DNA of 64,000 nt from Channa striata (lineage: Eukaryota; Chordata; Actinopteri; Anabantiformes; Channidae), in NCBI GenBank assembly GCA_033026295.1, contig CM065184.1, positions 15,193,501 through 15,257,500 on the forward strand, given 5' to 3'. Position 1 is the first letter of the stretch. Every line of letters starts with the position of its first letter. The notes beneath the pieces were generated by a model, which ran no database searches, was not told where the DNA came from, and saw only the letters and a list, made by a program, of their open reading frames with translations. The position numbers and the translations under genes were made by a program. Of this stretch, positions 22,741 to 33,310 are shown in pieces.

Positions 22741-23546
22741 AAATACATCTTTGAAACGAAGGTCCAATTCAACCACACACAGATAAAACCATTGTTACAA
22801 GTCCCAGGTTTGAGTGCATAGCCTGTGACAGCAAATTACTGCTACACTTTTATCGCATCCAGAGATGAAATCATATTTTTTGTATCACTAAGTGTAGTCT
22901 AACAAGCATACTTTTGAAGGACTCTGGTTTTGTCTGCTCACTTTCTTTACAGGTGGACAGACAAAAAAAAAAAGGGACAGTGATTGCATTGCTAATAACA
23001 GATACTTGCTGAAAAATATCAGTATAACCTCACTATATACTATATTTATTAAATGTTCTTCCTATGTGTAGAAGAAGTTAGAACACGCATAAACCTGAAA
23101 TTACGTTAAACAAAATCAGAAAAATGTGAAATTTCAAGTGGAAGCATTTAACCAATCAAGACAGGACAGTTTTTCCCTCACAATCTTCTTCCGTGTGAGC
23201 TTACAGGGTGGCATGCACCTGTTCCAAACAATTTTCTAGCTTTTCTCTTTGGGGGAGACAAATACTCCAGTAGCCACTTGTCTGCCTCCTTAGGGAGAAA
23301 TGTACATAGATTATGTCCACGCTAATCCTTCTGCGACAAAAAGGCATTTTGCTTCAATACGGCGGTTGGGTAAGGGTTTCAACAGAGACACTCATCCTAA
23401 CAAACGCGAATACACACACTTCCCATCCATATGTGCACAAGGACATTGGTGCAATTAACCTTTAGCTGATTCAGTATTAGTACTTTGCTTGATTGAATAG
23501 AGCTGGAGTGTTCCCTAAGCCACAACCGCAAACCTTGTGAGTAAGG

Positions 23547-23571
23547 GTGTGTGTGTGTGTGTGTGTGTGTT
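23547..23571. repeat. (GT)n microsatellite
   Basis: About 12 GT units. Confidence 0.95.
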
Positions 23572-23683
23572 GGGGAGAGAGAACATTTTAGAAGCACCTA
23601 ATGTTGAGCTCTAAGTAGTAAGTAAGGGAGATGGTGTACTTCACGGTGTTCTTATGAATTCCCATGTGTCTGTGCCTGTAAAT

Positions 23684-23707
23684 CTGTGTGTGTGTGTGTG
23701 TGTGTGT
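23684..23707. repeat. (TG)n microsatellite
   Basis: About 12 TG units, close to the run at 23547. Confidence 0.95.
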
Positions 23708-24594
23708 ATTTGCATGGTGCTCATTCACTGTAAGTGCTGCCACTTCTCCAGCCAATGAGTTTTGACTCTGAGCTTCAGTGTTATGGCCTGGCTTTATCCT
23801 GCATAAGGAGAATCCTCTGCTCCAGCTTGAGTCTAGCCGTTGGCCCTGGCAGACTGTCATCTGTCAAGAGTCTACTAGCCTCAAGTTCTCTTTTTGTTAT
23901 TGGCTCCAATGGATTGCACTAAGTATGTGCTGAAAATATTGGAACCCCCCAAAATATTGGCATAATTCAGAAGAGCCAGCTTATTGTTGCCCTGTGTATA
24001 TTCATACACTGTTTTGTCTTTTGAGGTTCTTGTAGTCATCGCCCTCTTGTGTATTTTACATTTGCCATTACCTGTGTGCAGGTCCTGACTGAATGCTACA
24101 CCCAGGCTCTCCTGGATCTCAGCCATGCAGGACTAGTGGGGCCATTTCACTGTAGTAAAGTCTGTGGCCTTTGGTGCCAGGGGATTCAAACGACTGTCCA
24201 GCTGTAGAAGTAAAAACTGAGCACTTGTTGCAGTTGCTGGTCTCAATTGCCAGAATCTATGCTGTGCCAACGAGTTCTGGTAAGAAACAAGAACTTGCCT
24301 TCAGAGAAGAATTCTCCGCTTTTTCTGGGTCAGTTATTTGCGCGTATGAGTTCTTATACACTGATTATAACTTCTCATTCGTGTTCTGCATTCAGACGAC
24401 ATGTTGCCATGTGGTTTGGGCTAATGCATGTTCCAAAACATTATTGTATTGCATTTACAATTACATAAATTACAAAGAGTAAACACAACCTTATCATCTG
24501 CTCTAATAAGTCCTTGTTATTATAAGTTTTCTGTATCTTTGACTACATACATGTGTCTGATCTGTTATAGATGGCTGCATGCTACTGTATAGCT

Positions 24595-24765
24595 CTGTCT
24601 CTCCTGCAGTGCACTCATGCTATAACGTGGCTGTGCTAGCTCAGAGTCACGCAGCGTGCTGTTGTGCGCTACTAACTCACACAGCTCTATTAATTAGCTG
24701 TTTGATGCTGTTAATTGGGCTCCCACTGCTGCACTAATTGATAACGCCATTGCCATTGACAACAG
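24595..24765. promoter_or_regulatory. Candidate conserved element with homeodomain cluster
   Basis: It contains CTATTAATTAGCTG, GCTGTTAATTGGG and GCACTAATTGATAACGCC within 70 bases, plus CACGCAGCGTGC, a near-palindrome with CpGs, near 24648. At least four TAAT/ATTA cores lie in unique sequence. Confidence 0.45.
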
Positions 24766-26919
24766 GAAACACAAACACAGAGAAGTCTCTTGCCGACAAC
24801 CTATTCAAGCTCCAGAGAGTGAGAGTGGGCCGGGTGAAAAGCGGGAGGAAGTGAAGGATGAGAGTCGACACCAGAAGGCCTTGGGAGAAGAGGAAGGAGA
24901 GACAAAGACAGATGAGATTGGGGGGGTGGGAGAAGGGGCACGATGTTGGAGTTTTCATGTTTTACAATGCAGTTTTCCAAAGTTATTCTACATACTGATT
25001 ACTGTTTTGGTATTCACGACTTGAGGCTAACTCTCACAAACAACAGTCTGTGTTTAGATTTCCATTGGATGAAAATGTAAATGCAATCTCATGTGTCAAC
25101 ACCTGGTAATAGCAATATCATCTTTCTATTGCTCTGTGATCTGCCTAGCTCCACACCCCTCACCTCTCTAATGGCACTGTTCAGCTATTCATTGAAATGT
25201 CTGTTATCATATATAGCATGTGTTTTTACCTGTCACTGTCTCAGAGCCTGAGATGCCAGCACTGAGTATTTGAAGTCAAAACAATATTATATGAGCAGCC
25301 GCATTGTAAAATTCATTTTGAGAAGCGGAATGTTTGTATATGAATTTCATCAATTAGTATTTCACACGGGTGACACAGAAAAGTGCTGTAATTGTCACTT
25401 TTCTGATAGCAGAGCTTTATTTTTACAGCAGGGAGCCAAGAAGTCACTGACAGAATGTGTTTAATTTACACATTTTTAAATGGATCTGAATGATTCACTC
25501 AATTTACATAAGCTGTTTATGAAAATTAAATTGTAGACAGGATCATAGGGATGTTATTGCCATGTACCGTCCTCCTAGTTAGTTTTTTTAATTTCAGCTC
25601 TAAGAGAACAGAATATCAGTGACTGGAAATTGTATCTAGCGCCACCAGCAGGTCAACATTTGGACTCAAATATCCTGATAACTACTGTGTATATATAAAA
25701 TGTTAATATTTATGTTCATACAGTAACATAAAGCAGTTAAAGTGGAAATTTTAAAGACATTAAACAAAGGCTTTTGTTCACATACTTCATTTGAACTGTT
25801 GCACTACCCAACATCCTTTAATTGCTGTTCTTCCTTTCTACACTCAAATATTTGTTTTTTAACAACAGGAGTGTTTCCCTGTAAATTTTGGCAAATCTTT
25901 CAGAAATGAAATAAAAGTGTTGAACACACATCAAGATCCTAAATGTGATGATGGCAGAGGACGAAAACATTCAAATCAAACCTTTAAAAAAATGACTCTC
26001 TTTTAGATCAAATACCGGGAGTGGTATTAACATTATTGATGCGTAAACATGTCCATGAGCATATTGTCATAATAATTAGCATTTAGTTAGCGCTTAGCTC
26101 AAAGCAAAGCTGCAAGCATAGCTGTACACTCATCATCTTGTTTCTCTTTTGTACCTGTGTTTTCTTTTCTGTTTTATAAAGTGGCTGGAGAGTGTGTGTG
26201 TGTTTGTAAGTGTGTGCATGTGCATGCAGCCATGGTGAGCAAAGCGCTGCCTTTAATGGTGGCAGTAGTGGCAAATTACAGAGCAGACCAGACCATTACT
26301 ACTGCACACACACTGAGCTCTTTGGACATCTGGACACACACCTGTTACCCACTGTACAGTAGCCAATGCAGCACCCCCAACTGTGCACACGCACACACAC
26401 ACAGTCTTTTGCTGAGGCTTTTCCATCCATTTTCTAAAGAAAAGTACTCTCACTCTTAAGCTGGTATATGGCCTTCCTACTCTCTTGCTATTATACGTCT
26501 TTCCATTAGAGGCAATTACTGCTCAGGCTACAGCGCTAGCTCCAACATTCTTATACGGTTTTATCACATTTGGTCAAAGAGCTGGCTTGTTCATGTCAAG
26601 TATGCATTGTACATGCCAGAAAACAAGTTACACGATACTTTGATCAATAATAGCATATAGCTTGGATTACTTTCTCACCTGTTATTTATTTAATCATTGG
26701 AATATGCCTGTATATTCATTTAATTACATTTTTCGTTGTTTGCCTTTTTTTTTATTAAGCTAATTTGTCACATGTTCTAATGCTGCAATTTGCCACTTAC
26801 ATCTACCTTCTCAGAATCAAGCCCCTATGCTGCTAATAAGAAGGGTAAAAATATTTTTTTAACATTTAAAAAATTGTGCAAAACATTTCCAAGTCGGCCT
26901 TTAGATGTCACACAGTACA
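24766..26919. other. Intergenic, mostly featureless apart from one repeat
   Basis: A purine-rich patch (24780-24940), then AT-rich unique sequence, a split copy of a common fish repeat (25630-26135) and GT/CA-rich patches near 26190-26400. No gene or clear regulatory texture is visible. Confidence 0.55.
25630..26135 (+). repeat. Split, degenerate copy of a percomorph interspersed repeat
   Basis: TAGCGCCACCAGCAGGTCAA near 25637-25656 and, about 400 bases on, TTAGCATTTAGTTAGCGC followed by TTAGCTCAAAGCAAAGCTGC at about 26077-26113, match the two ends of a repeat common in percomorph fishes (known by its strings of 'TTAGCATGCTAA'). The middle is not recognisable. Family recognition is from memory. 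Confidence 0.5.
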
Positions 26920-27140
26920 AAACGCCTGGTAGACTCCCATTGCTCCTGAGAGACTCATAAACCGGCCGTGACCTGACAAAATGGCGTTCGACAACATCAC
27001 AGACAACTTCCTGTATTTGGCCCCAGTGGCCAATAGTGGCCTGCTCTCATACATCAAACAGAGCTCAATAGGAAATGTCCCTGTAGAGACAATAACAACC
27101 TCGCTGGCTTTGATTTAGCCGGAGACCCTACTGTACAAAC
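26920..27140. promoter_or_regulatory. Candidate conserved non-coding element
   Basis: Unique sequence rich in non-AT words: CATAAACCGGCCGTGACCTG, AAATGGCGTTCGACAACATC, then two similar GGCC-AGTGGCC words near 27020-27042, a TTTGATTTAGCCGGAGACC segment and CAATAACAACC. CpGs are retained and there are no repeats. An ATG-led frame at 26982 (ATGGCGTTCG) is short and not gene-like. Confidence 0.42.
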
Positions 27141-27669
27141 ACTGCACGCAAGGCTGTGTACCGAGGCCAAAAGGTACCCACACCTACCGAAACCGGATGG
27201 AGGCTTTTATTATGTTCAGTGTTGGACTTCAGACAGTGCTTAAACTTCCTGCCATCAGAGAAAATATGTTTCCTATGTCATCAGGCCACCGTGTTTGTGT
27301 GCGTCTGTATTGTATTAGTAATATTTTTTTTTTTGTTTTCTGAGCCTTGTGGGTTCTGAATATTTTTAGTTTTGCTATATAAATTTTCTATTTCTATGAA
27401 GTTATCAAAATATTTGTCTGAGTTTGATTCATGACAGCATTGTACGGATCCAAATCTGAGCAGCTTTTCTCCCAGTGCCTCAAATGACCTTTGCTTGTAT
27501 TGCTATGAATGAGAATGTCTTCTCAATTAAATATTAAAAACCAAAAGATGAACTGACTGCTTTGAATCTAGCAAACATATTTCAGTACCTTCTTACATTT
27601 AGAAGACTAAATAATCAGATTTTCAACTCTTTGTGGACTATCACATCAAGCCTAATGCCTTTTTTAAAA

Positions 27670-27905
27670 AGCCATGAAAGAAAATAAATCGACACCGCAA
27701 AGATTTCAAACGTACTCGTTCAAATGCATAGCCTGGGTTTTGCAGTCTATGCTGTTTTCTCCCCAAAAAGCAGAAACCAGGAGCAGACGAGAGTCTTCCA
27801 CGGGGAACGGATTTGCATATCTGGCATGCCTCCCGACAGGCAGAGAAGTGCTATCCTGACAGGCCTAATGAACTAGCCATTTAAGTGGTCAAATTATACA
27901 CTCAT
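27670..27905. promoter_or_regulatory. Candidate conserved element with POU octamer
   Basis: A CpG-retaining unique stretch with AATAAATCGACACCGC, CTACTCGTT-like words, and an exact octamer ATTTGCAT at 27811-27818 inside GGAACGGATTTGCATATCTG. GGCCTAATGAACTAGCC follows. The 61-codon ORF at 27674 has no family match. Confidence 0.45.
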
Positions 27906-28081
27906 CCCTTTTTATCCTCTGATATCCTGTCTTTGTACAGGTGATGGAAAGGCAACTTTCCCCATTCACACCCCTTTAGAAAAACCAACCTCGCCTAATC
28001 CCTACTCCCATCTCTCTCTCTCTCCATCCATCTCTCTACCCTCTATTCCATGACACTGGTGGAAGGTGCAAGCATTCATAG

Positions 28082-28086
<5 letters not shown>

Positions 28087-28115
<29 letters not shown>
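28087..28115. repeat. (GA)n microsatellite
   Basis: About 14 GA units, followed at 28185-28235 by an irregular GA-rich tract. Confidence 0.95.
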
Positions 28116-28244
28116 GCACAAGGGAAAAGGCAGTGCTCTGAGGCCCTTTGTGGAAAGAAATCATTTCGAAAAATACAGCCGGGGCAGGAGAGAGAGCGAG
28201 CGAGGGAGGGCGGGAGAAGGAGAGAGGGAGAGAGAGCCTGTCAC

Positions 28245-28475
28245 AGACCTCAATGGCAGCATTATGTAAATGGCTGACATCCCCTGATGTAAAGCTGAAT
28301 AGAGACACATTAATGTCTTGTGTATATTTAAAAAGCCTGGGCCCAACTCCTCAGGATTGCGAGCGGCAGATCCCGTAATCATGTTGACGAAGTAATGGCA
28401 GAGAATTAGTTGTCCATTAAAAGTGTATTATGCACCACGCTGGCACATGAAATTACTCTCAAATAGTGGAATGGC
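28245..28475. promoter_or_regulatory. Strong candidate conserved non-coding element
   Basis: About 230 unique bases bordered by GA and GT low complexity on both sides. It includes GCATTATGTAAATGGCTGAC (octamer-like ATGTAAAT), AGACACATTAATGTCTTGTG (near-palindrome around ATTAAT), GGATTGCGAGCGGCAGATCC, CGTAATCATGTTGACGAAG, TAATGGCAGAGAATTAG and CATTAAAAGTG. Its sharp borders are typical of CNEs. Confidence 0.55.
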
Positions 28476-28546
28476 TGAGGGGGAGTGATGAGGAAGAGCA
28501 AGACAGAGATGGAGGGTAGTGGGAGGAGGACGTTGATGGATAGTTT

Positions 28547-28584
28547 ATGTGTGTGTGTGAGTGTGTGTGTGTGTGTGTGTGTGT
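28547..28584. repeat. (GT)n microsatellite
   Basis: About 18 GT units with one GA interruption. Confidence 0.95.
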
Positions 28585-28768
28585 ACGTGCCCGAGAGCGT
28601 GCACAGGCATCCGTGTGCGCCTCTGTGTATGAATTCTCCTGCTCTGACTTGGGAAGGCAGGTGATTGACATCTTTAGACTTTGAAAAATCAAAGCACTGT
28701 GAGTGTGTGTGGATGGGCGCACAGCGGGACCTGAAAGATTCTAATGAGGTTATAGAGGGCTGGGTGTC

Positions 28769-28796
28769 TCACACACACACACACACACACACGCAC
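28769..28796. repeat. (CA)n microsatellite
   Basis: About 13 CA units, roughly 190 bases after an oppositely oriented GT run. Confidence 0.95.
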
Positions 28797-30089
28797 ATTT
28801 ACATATGTATCACACACAAGTATAGATATGTGACAAGTTAAAAGTGAAGAGAGAGAACATTGTAGCTGGAAGAAGAAAAATAAGATGGAAGAAGTGGTGA
28901 GAATGTCTTAATTAGTGAATAGATGGAGGCTCATTCTTTAACCTCTCGACTTTTGTTCTCTTGTGCCACGTGACCCACAACTGCCAACGCAGCATCTGAT
29001 AAGCAGAAATATTTAGAGACACAAAAAGTCCCTGAAGGCAACGCTCCTCGCCATACATGGATAGTTAGAGTCAGTTATCTCCGCTCAGTCCTCTTTGAGT
29101 GGCAGTCTTTAGAGTTTGCTGTCATCTTTGTCAGATTGCTGTGTCCCTTTGTCAGGCCTCATGTGTGGTATTTGTAGACCGCAGTGTGTGAAACTCTTGA
29201 AGTTAGTGATTCTTGGAAAGCTGCTTCCAACTCAAATCCCCCTGCATTTGTTGCAGTTGTCAAATTACGTGAATATCACTTTTCTCTTAGCTCCTTCCCT
29301 GCAACCATATTCAAAGAGCACATGTCACAGGCGCAGAGGTTTGAGTTTTTTAGATGCCAACCAAATACAGTGAAGTTAAAATAAACATCTAAGTGATGGT
29401 TTGCTGTCCCGCCTCCCTCCCTCCTTCCTTCTTTCTTTCTCTCCTCCATTCTTCTCTCGTGTCTGAGGCGATAGAAATGTAATTCAGATGTCAAAACGCC
29501 CCGTCTCGCTCTCTCCCTCTCGCCCTCTCCCCATCTCTCTGTCTTTCTCTGTCCTTTTCTAGTCCGTCGTTCCTATTGTTCTCACGGCTGCTCCTTTATC
29601 GAGCGAGACATCGCCGAGAGGGGGAAGAAAAGAAAAAGATGACATGCTTTCTCAGCCCGCTGCAGCGCGTCCCCGGCTAGAGTGGCTTGTCATTTGAGCG
29701 ATAGAGGAGTGACAGCTTCCACAGAAGAGGGAACACCCCTGCACCATAATGGGACTGACTGGGCTGCCACAGACCTGTCTGTCTGCCTGTCAGTCAAACC
29801 TGTCCATCAGCTCTCCGTGACACAAACCTGTCGGTTTGTCTGCACTGTACTGTTGTCTGGCCTTTTGTCTGTCTTGCACTCAGCTTTTAGGAAACTCTAT
29901 AAGTAATACGCTCTGCATCTTTCTTTCAGTTCGTGGATCTGTCTTAATATTTACTTGGCTGTAAATAATGCAGTCTGTCTGTATTTGGTTGGTCATTGCA
30001 CCGTATCTGCAGAAGATCTATGTCTACCTCCCAGTTTTCCTTGGAGCTTTTTCTCACTGAGCCTACATTTACCACGTATCACATCACAC

Positions 30090-30540
30090 GTTCCCAATGC
30101 ATTACAGTTTGCAACCATCTAGCAACCCAATCCCATGTCAAATGATCCCCTTTGATGGCCCATTGATTGCTGTGACATTTCAGTGTATATGGCCATTGCC
30201 ACTGCCCCCCTACTGTACTTGACATATGGAGGAATAAGACGCACACACCCTCCTCCTGTTCACAAGCACAATCCACTTTGCCCATGTGGTTAAATGGAGT
30301 TGCCGGATGTGCCTGAGTGGTTTTAGGCTGGAAAAGATATGAAATGTAGACGATACATTCAACAATTATGCCAAACACACTAATTTAATTACAGAATATG
30401 ACGCAAGGTCAATTACAGTGTAGATTCTGTTTATGCTCTGATTTGTTTCAACGCTGATAGGCTACCGAGCTGGAACAGATCAGTGGAAATGATTTGATTG
30501 GATGCTGCAATGAGAATTAAAAGCATCGTAGACACAGAAA
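30090..30540. promoter_or_regulatory. Candidate conserved non-coding element with TCF/LEF word
   Basis: Unique sequence with CAAATGATCCCCTTTGATGG (CCTTTGATG at 30149-30157 fits a TCF/LEF site), CCCATTGATTGCTGTGAC, ATGTGGTTAAATGG, CACTAATTTAATTACAG and TCAATTACAGTG, then GCTGATAGGC, GATTTGATTGGATGC and GAGAATTAAAAGC. Composition is even and free of simple repeats. Confidence 0.42.
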
Positions 30541-31203
30541 ATTCTAAATGCTATATTAGAGTTGTAGGTGTGTATGCACATGACATGTTAAAGCTTCTCC
30601 TAAATGCGATGCTTGGGGGTCTTCATCCCCCACAGTTCGCTGGTAAATTGCACTAGTAATTAAATCACAATTAATTGAGAAGATAAAGAAAATGTGAGAG
30701 TGGAACTGCATCAATGAACAACAGAATTACTCTGTAAAACATGTTTGCGACTGTGACACATGACATTGTTCACATCGTTTCATCTTTAGACGCGGTGTCT
30801 GTGAATAATTAAGTAGGTGTACTACTACTATAGCGCTTAAAAAGTTTAATCTAAAATAAGTGACAGGTTAATAACCACTTACTTCATTTTCTGGGTATCA
30901 ACCAAAAGATCCTAAAAATTATGACAAAGTGTCAGTTTAAACAACTAAAAGACACTTTTGCAGAAATAACTCCAAATTCTTCATTTGCTCACTGTTTTTT
31001 CAGTATTAAAGTTTAAAAGGCAGGTTTCAGTCCAATGTCCACTACTGTCAATACTGAGATATTTCCTTTCCGCTTCCTCAAGGTTGGTTAGCTCTCCTCC
31101 AGTGCTTCCCTTATTTTATTCCTCTCCTCTCTTCCAGTCTAGCGCCAACAATAGCCATCAGAGCCCCTTCAAGGGAGGCCTTCGAGGTACAAAAGCACAA
31201 CGG

Positions 31204-31347
31204 AAATGAGGGATAACTTCTGGGAAGTCTGGCCTCTCTTACTCATTACCTCCCTCTGGCCCTTCCACCTCCCGTCTACTATCTCTCCCCCTCGCTCTCA
31301 CCCTTGTTTGCAAATGAGTGATAACTATTGGGGCATGTTGGCCTCTC
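31204..31347. repeat. Diverged direct duplication of a ~35-base unit
   Basis: The unit starting AAATGAGGGATAACTTCTGG at 31204 and the unit starting AAATGAGTGATAACTATTGG at 31312 both end in TTGGCCTCTC or CTGGCCTCTC. They are 108 bases apart and about 80 percent alike by eye. In one plus-strand frame they give the similar peptides MRDNFW and MSDNYW, but the surrounding frame is not gene-like. Confidence 0.6.
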
Positions 31348-33154
31348 CTGGCCCACCTGGTCAACCCTTCCCATCCTCTGTTTCTCTGTCCCCACGTCTT
31401 CATCTGTCCTTCTGCCCCTTCACATGGTCGTATGGTTTTCACATATATGAAAAGCTTGTGTTTCTTGAGATACAGGACAAAGAGCATGAGGCCTTGGCGA
31501 CGTGAGTTAGAGACGTCGGACTCCAGTAAGGAAGTGAATTTCTGTTTTGGGGAGTAATGAGGAAGAGGAAGGGGGTCAGGAAAAGGAACAGAACTTTCTC
31601 TTTTGTGTTGTTTTGTGCTCTCTTGTGTTGCTCAGAGGAAGAGCACAACAAAAAGGGGAGAAGCCGAATTATTTGTCTGCCTTTCCCTCCTTCTGTCCTC
31701 TCCACCACCCCCCAACGTTCACTCACTTACTTATAGGACCCTGTTGAATGGGCAGAAATGGCCCTGAGGGTGAAGAGAGCCACACAGACAGACGGGCCAT
31801 AGTGTGGAGATGTTTGTCCAACAGTGAAGGAGAAAGAGTGGGAGGAAGAAAGAGGGAGTCAGGACCACCTGAGTGTCACCCTCGCCTTGTATCCCCTGTG
31901 TTCGCCTTCCTCTTCTTTGGCAGAAGGTCACCATTCAGCCGAAACTGGTGACAAAGATGTCCAGTGTGTGTTTCTGAGAAAAGAAGTCAGTGTCTCAACG
32001 ACAGCTTGGCTGCTTTGCTTTTACTACTGTGTGTGTGTCTGTGTGTGTATAAAGGCTGCAGGAGGTTAGACTGCAGAGCAACAAAAATGATTACAGTGAG
32101 AGAGTGCAAAAAGCCTAAATGTCAGCATATATTTGTTCATCGTAAAACATCTAAATCAAAGAATAGAAAGTAAATCGGAAAACTAAAATAAAAACATTCC
32201 TATATATTGTTATCTGGTGGTAATTATATGCAGTGTTTTTTAAGTGTTTAGCAGCAAAAAGATGGTGTGAAACTGGACGCAATTTTGGCATCACTGTATA
32301 GAGATGTCATCTGCCATTTTTGTGTCTGCCACCAGAACAGATCCAATTTCAAACGATGCCTGTCTCACTACATGGGACGCTACTTCAACAAACGAACATC
32401 AGGACAAACGTCGTACGCTATATGGGCATTTCTAATATTCCTAATGTAGAGATTTTAGCCTTTATACTTATCTGAAACTCTGTCACCTTCCATCTCATGT
32501 ATATAAAACTACTGTACAAGAGCAAAGGAAACACAATGCTGCCTGCATAGGGAACATTTTAATCACCATGAACAAATTATTAATTTATGATTATTTCTAC
32601 CAGGTCACTACCAATATACAAACAACTTATATTGTGCTCTTTAGGAACTCACTGCACTTGGTTAAGGTCAGGAAAATATCTACTATTGTTATAATAACAC
32701 TGCAAAAACAAATACCTATATTTACTAGGAGACAGGGTTGCCAACCAAAGGTACACAACACAAACCGGATGAAGCGATGAAACGAAACACTTTGTTTCCC
32801 CCGTGTGAATATGATTTATAAAATTCTAAACAACATTAGTCAGTGACCATGTTGGGAAAAAAAAAACACATTTACCTAATTTCTGACTGGTGAACTCACA
32901 CTCGTCTAGTTTAGTGAAAGTTTGCTGAACTGCCTTTTCTTTAATTTCTCATTTACGGTCTGGTTACAATGACAAAATAACTGTCATGTAAACGTACAAA
33001 TCTGCCCGAGTTACCTTCCAGCTGACAGCGCCACTTCGCTGCTCTCTCTGCCACTTGTTTGCATTCTCTGTGGCTTGTTTTCATTCTCCGTTTCTCAGAA
33101 TAACATTGAGTTTGGCTACACTGTGTGTTATGTGTACACTGGAGAGTGAGAGGG

Positions 33155-33310
33155 AGAGGCCTGCGTCCCATTAATCTGCCACATATGGTGGATCTGCAAA
33201 TGACAGATCCTTAATGGTAAACATAGACGGATAGCGTTTGCTTGTTTCTATTGGTGAGCTGGATGGGTACACTTGTGATAAGTGCTCCATTGCCGAGGAG
33301 AGAGATGGTG
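33155..33310. promoter_or_regulatory. Candidate conserved element with nested inverted repeats
   Basis: The core 33168-33217 contains CCATTAA paired with TTAATGG at its ends, GGATCTG / CAGATCC with a 7-base loop, and CCACATATGGTGG containing a CATATG E-box. Downstream lie GCGTTTGCTTGTTTC (forkhead-like TTGTTT) and ACACTTGTGATAAG. It follows a purine-rich patch. Confidence 0.45.

Larger units (their letters stand above)
18386..24590. other. Intergenic stretch, mixed content
   Basis: It holds a purine-rich tract (18690-19110, resuming 19230-19345), candidate elements at 19115-19225, 20880-21200 and 22380-22740, two GT microsatellites, and AT-rich sequence at 21280-22380 and 22830-24590 in which I see nothing definable. 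No coding exon was recognised. A 41-codon open stretch after an acceptor-like sequence at 24082 matches no family I know. Confidence 0.6.

Noticed and set aside
22438..22821. Plus-strand ORF of 127 codons with an opposing ORF
   Set aside because: Open on both strands because the DNA is GC-rich; no domain or splice context. Kept only as a GC-rich element with an X-box.
24082..24207. A 41-codon open stretch after an acceptor-like CCTGTGTGCAG, ending in TAG
   Set aside because: It could be a terminal exon, but the protein matches nothing I know and no partner exon is visible upstream. RNA evidence would be needed.
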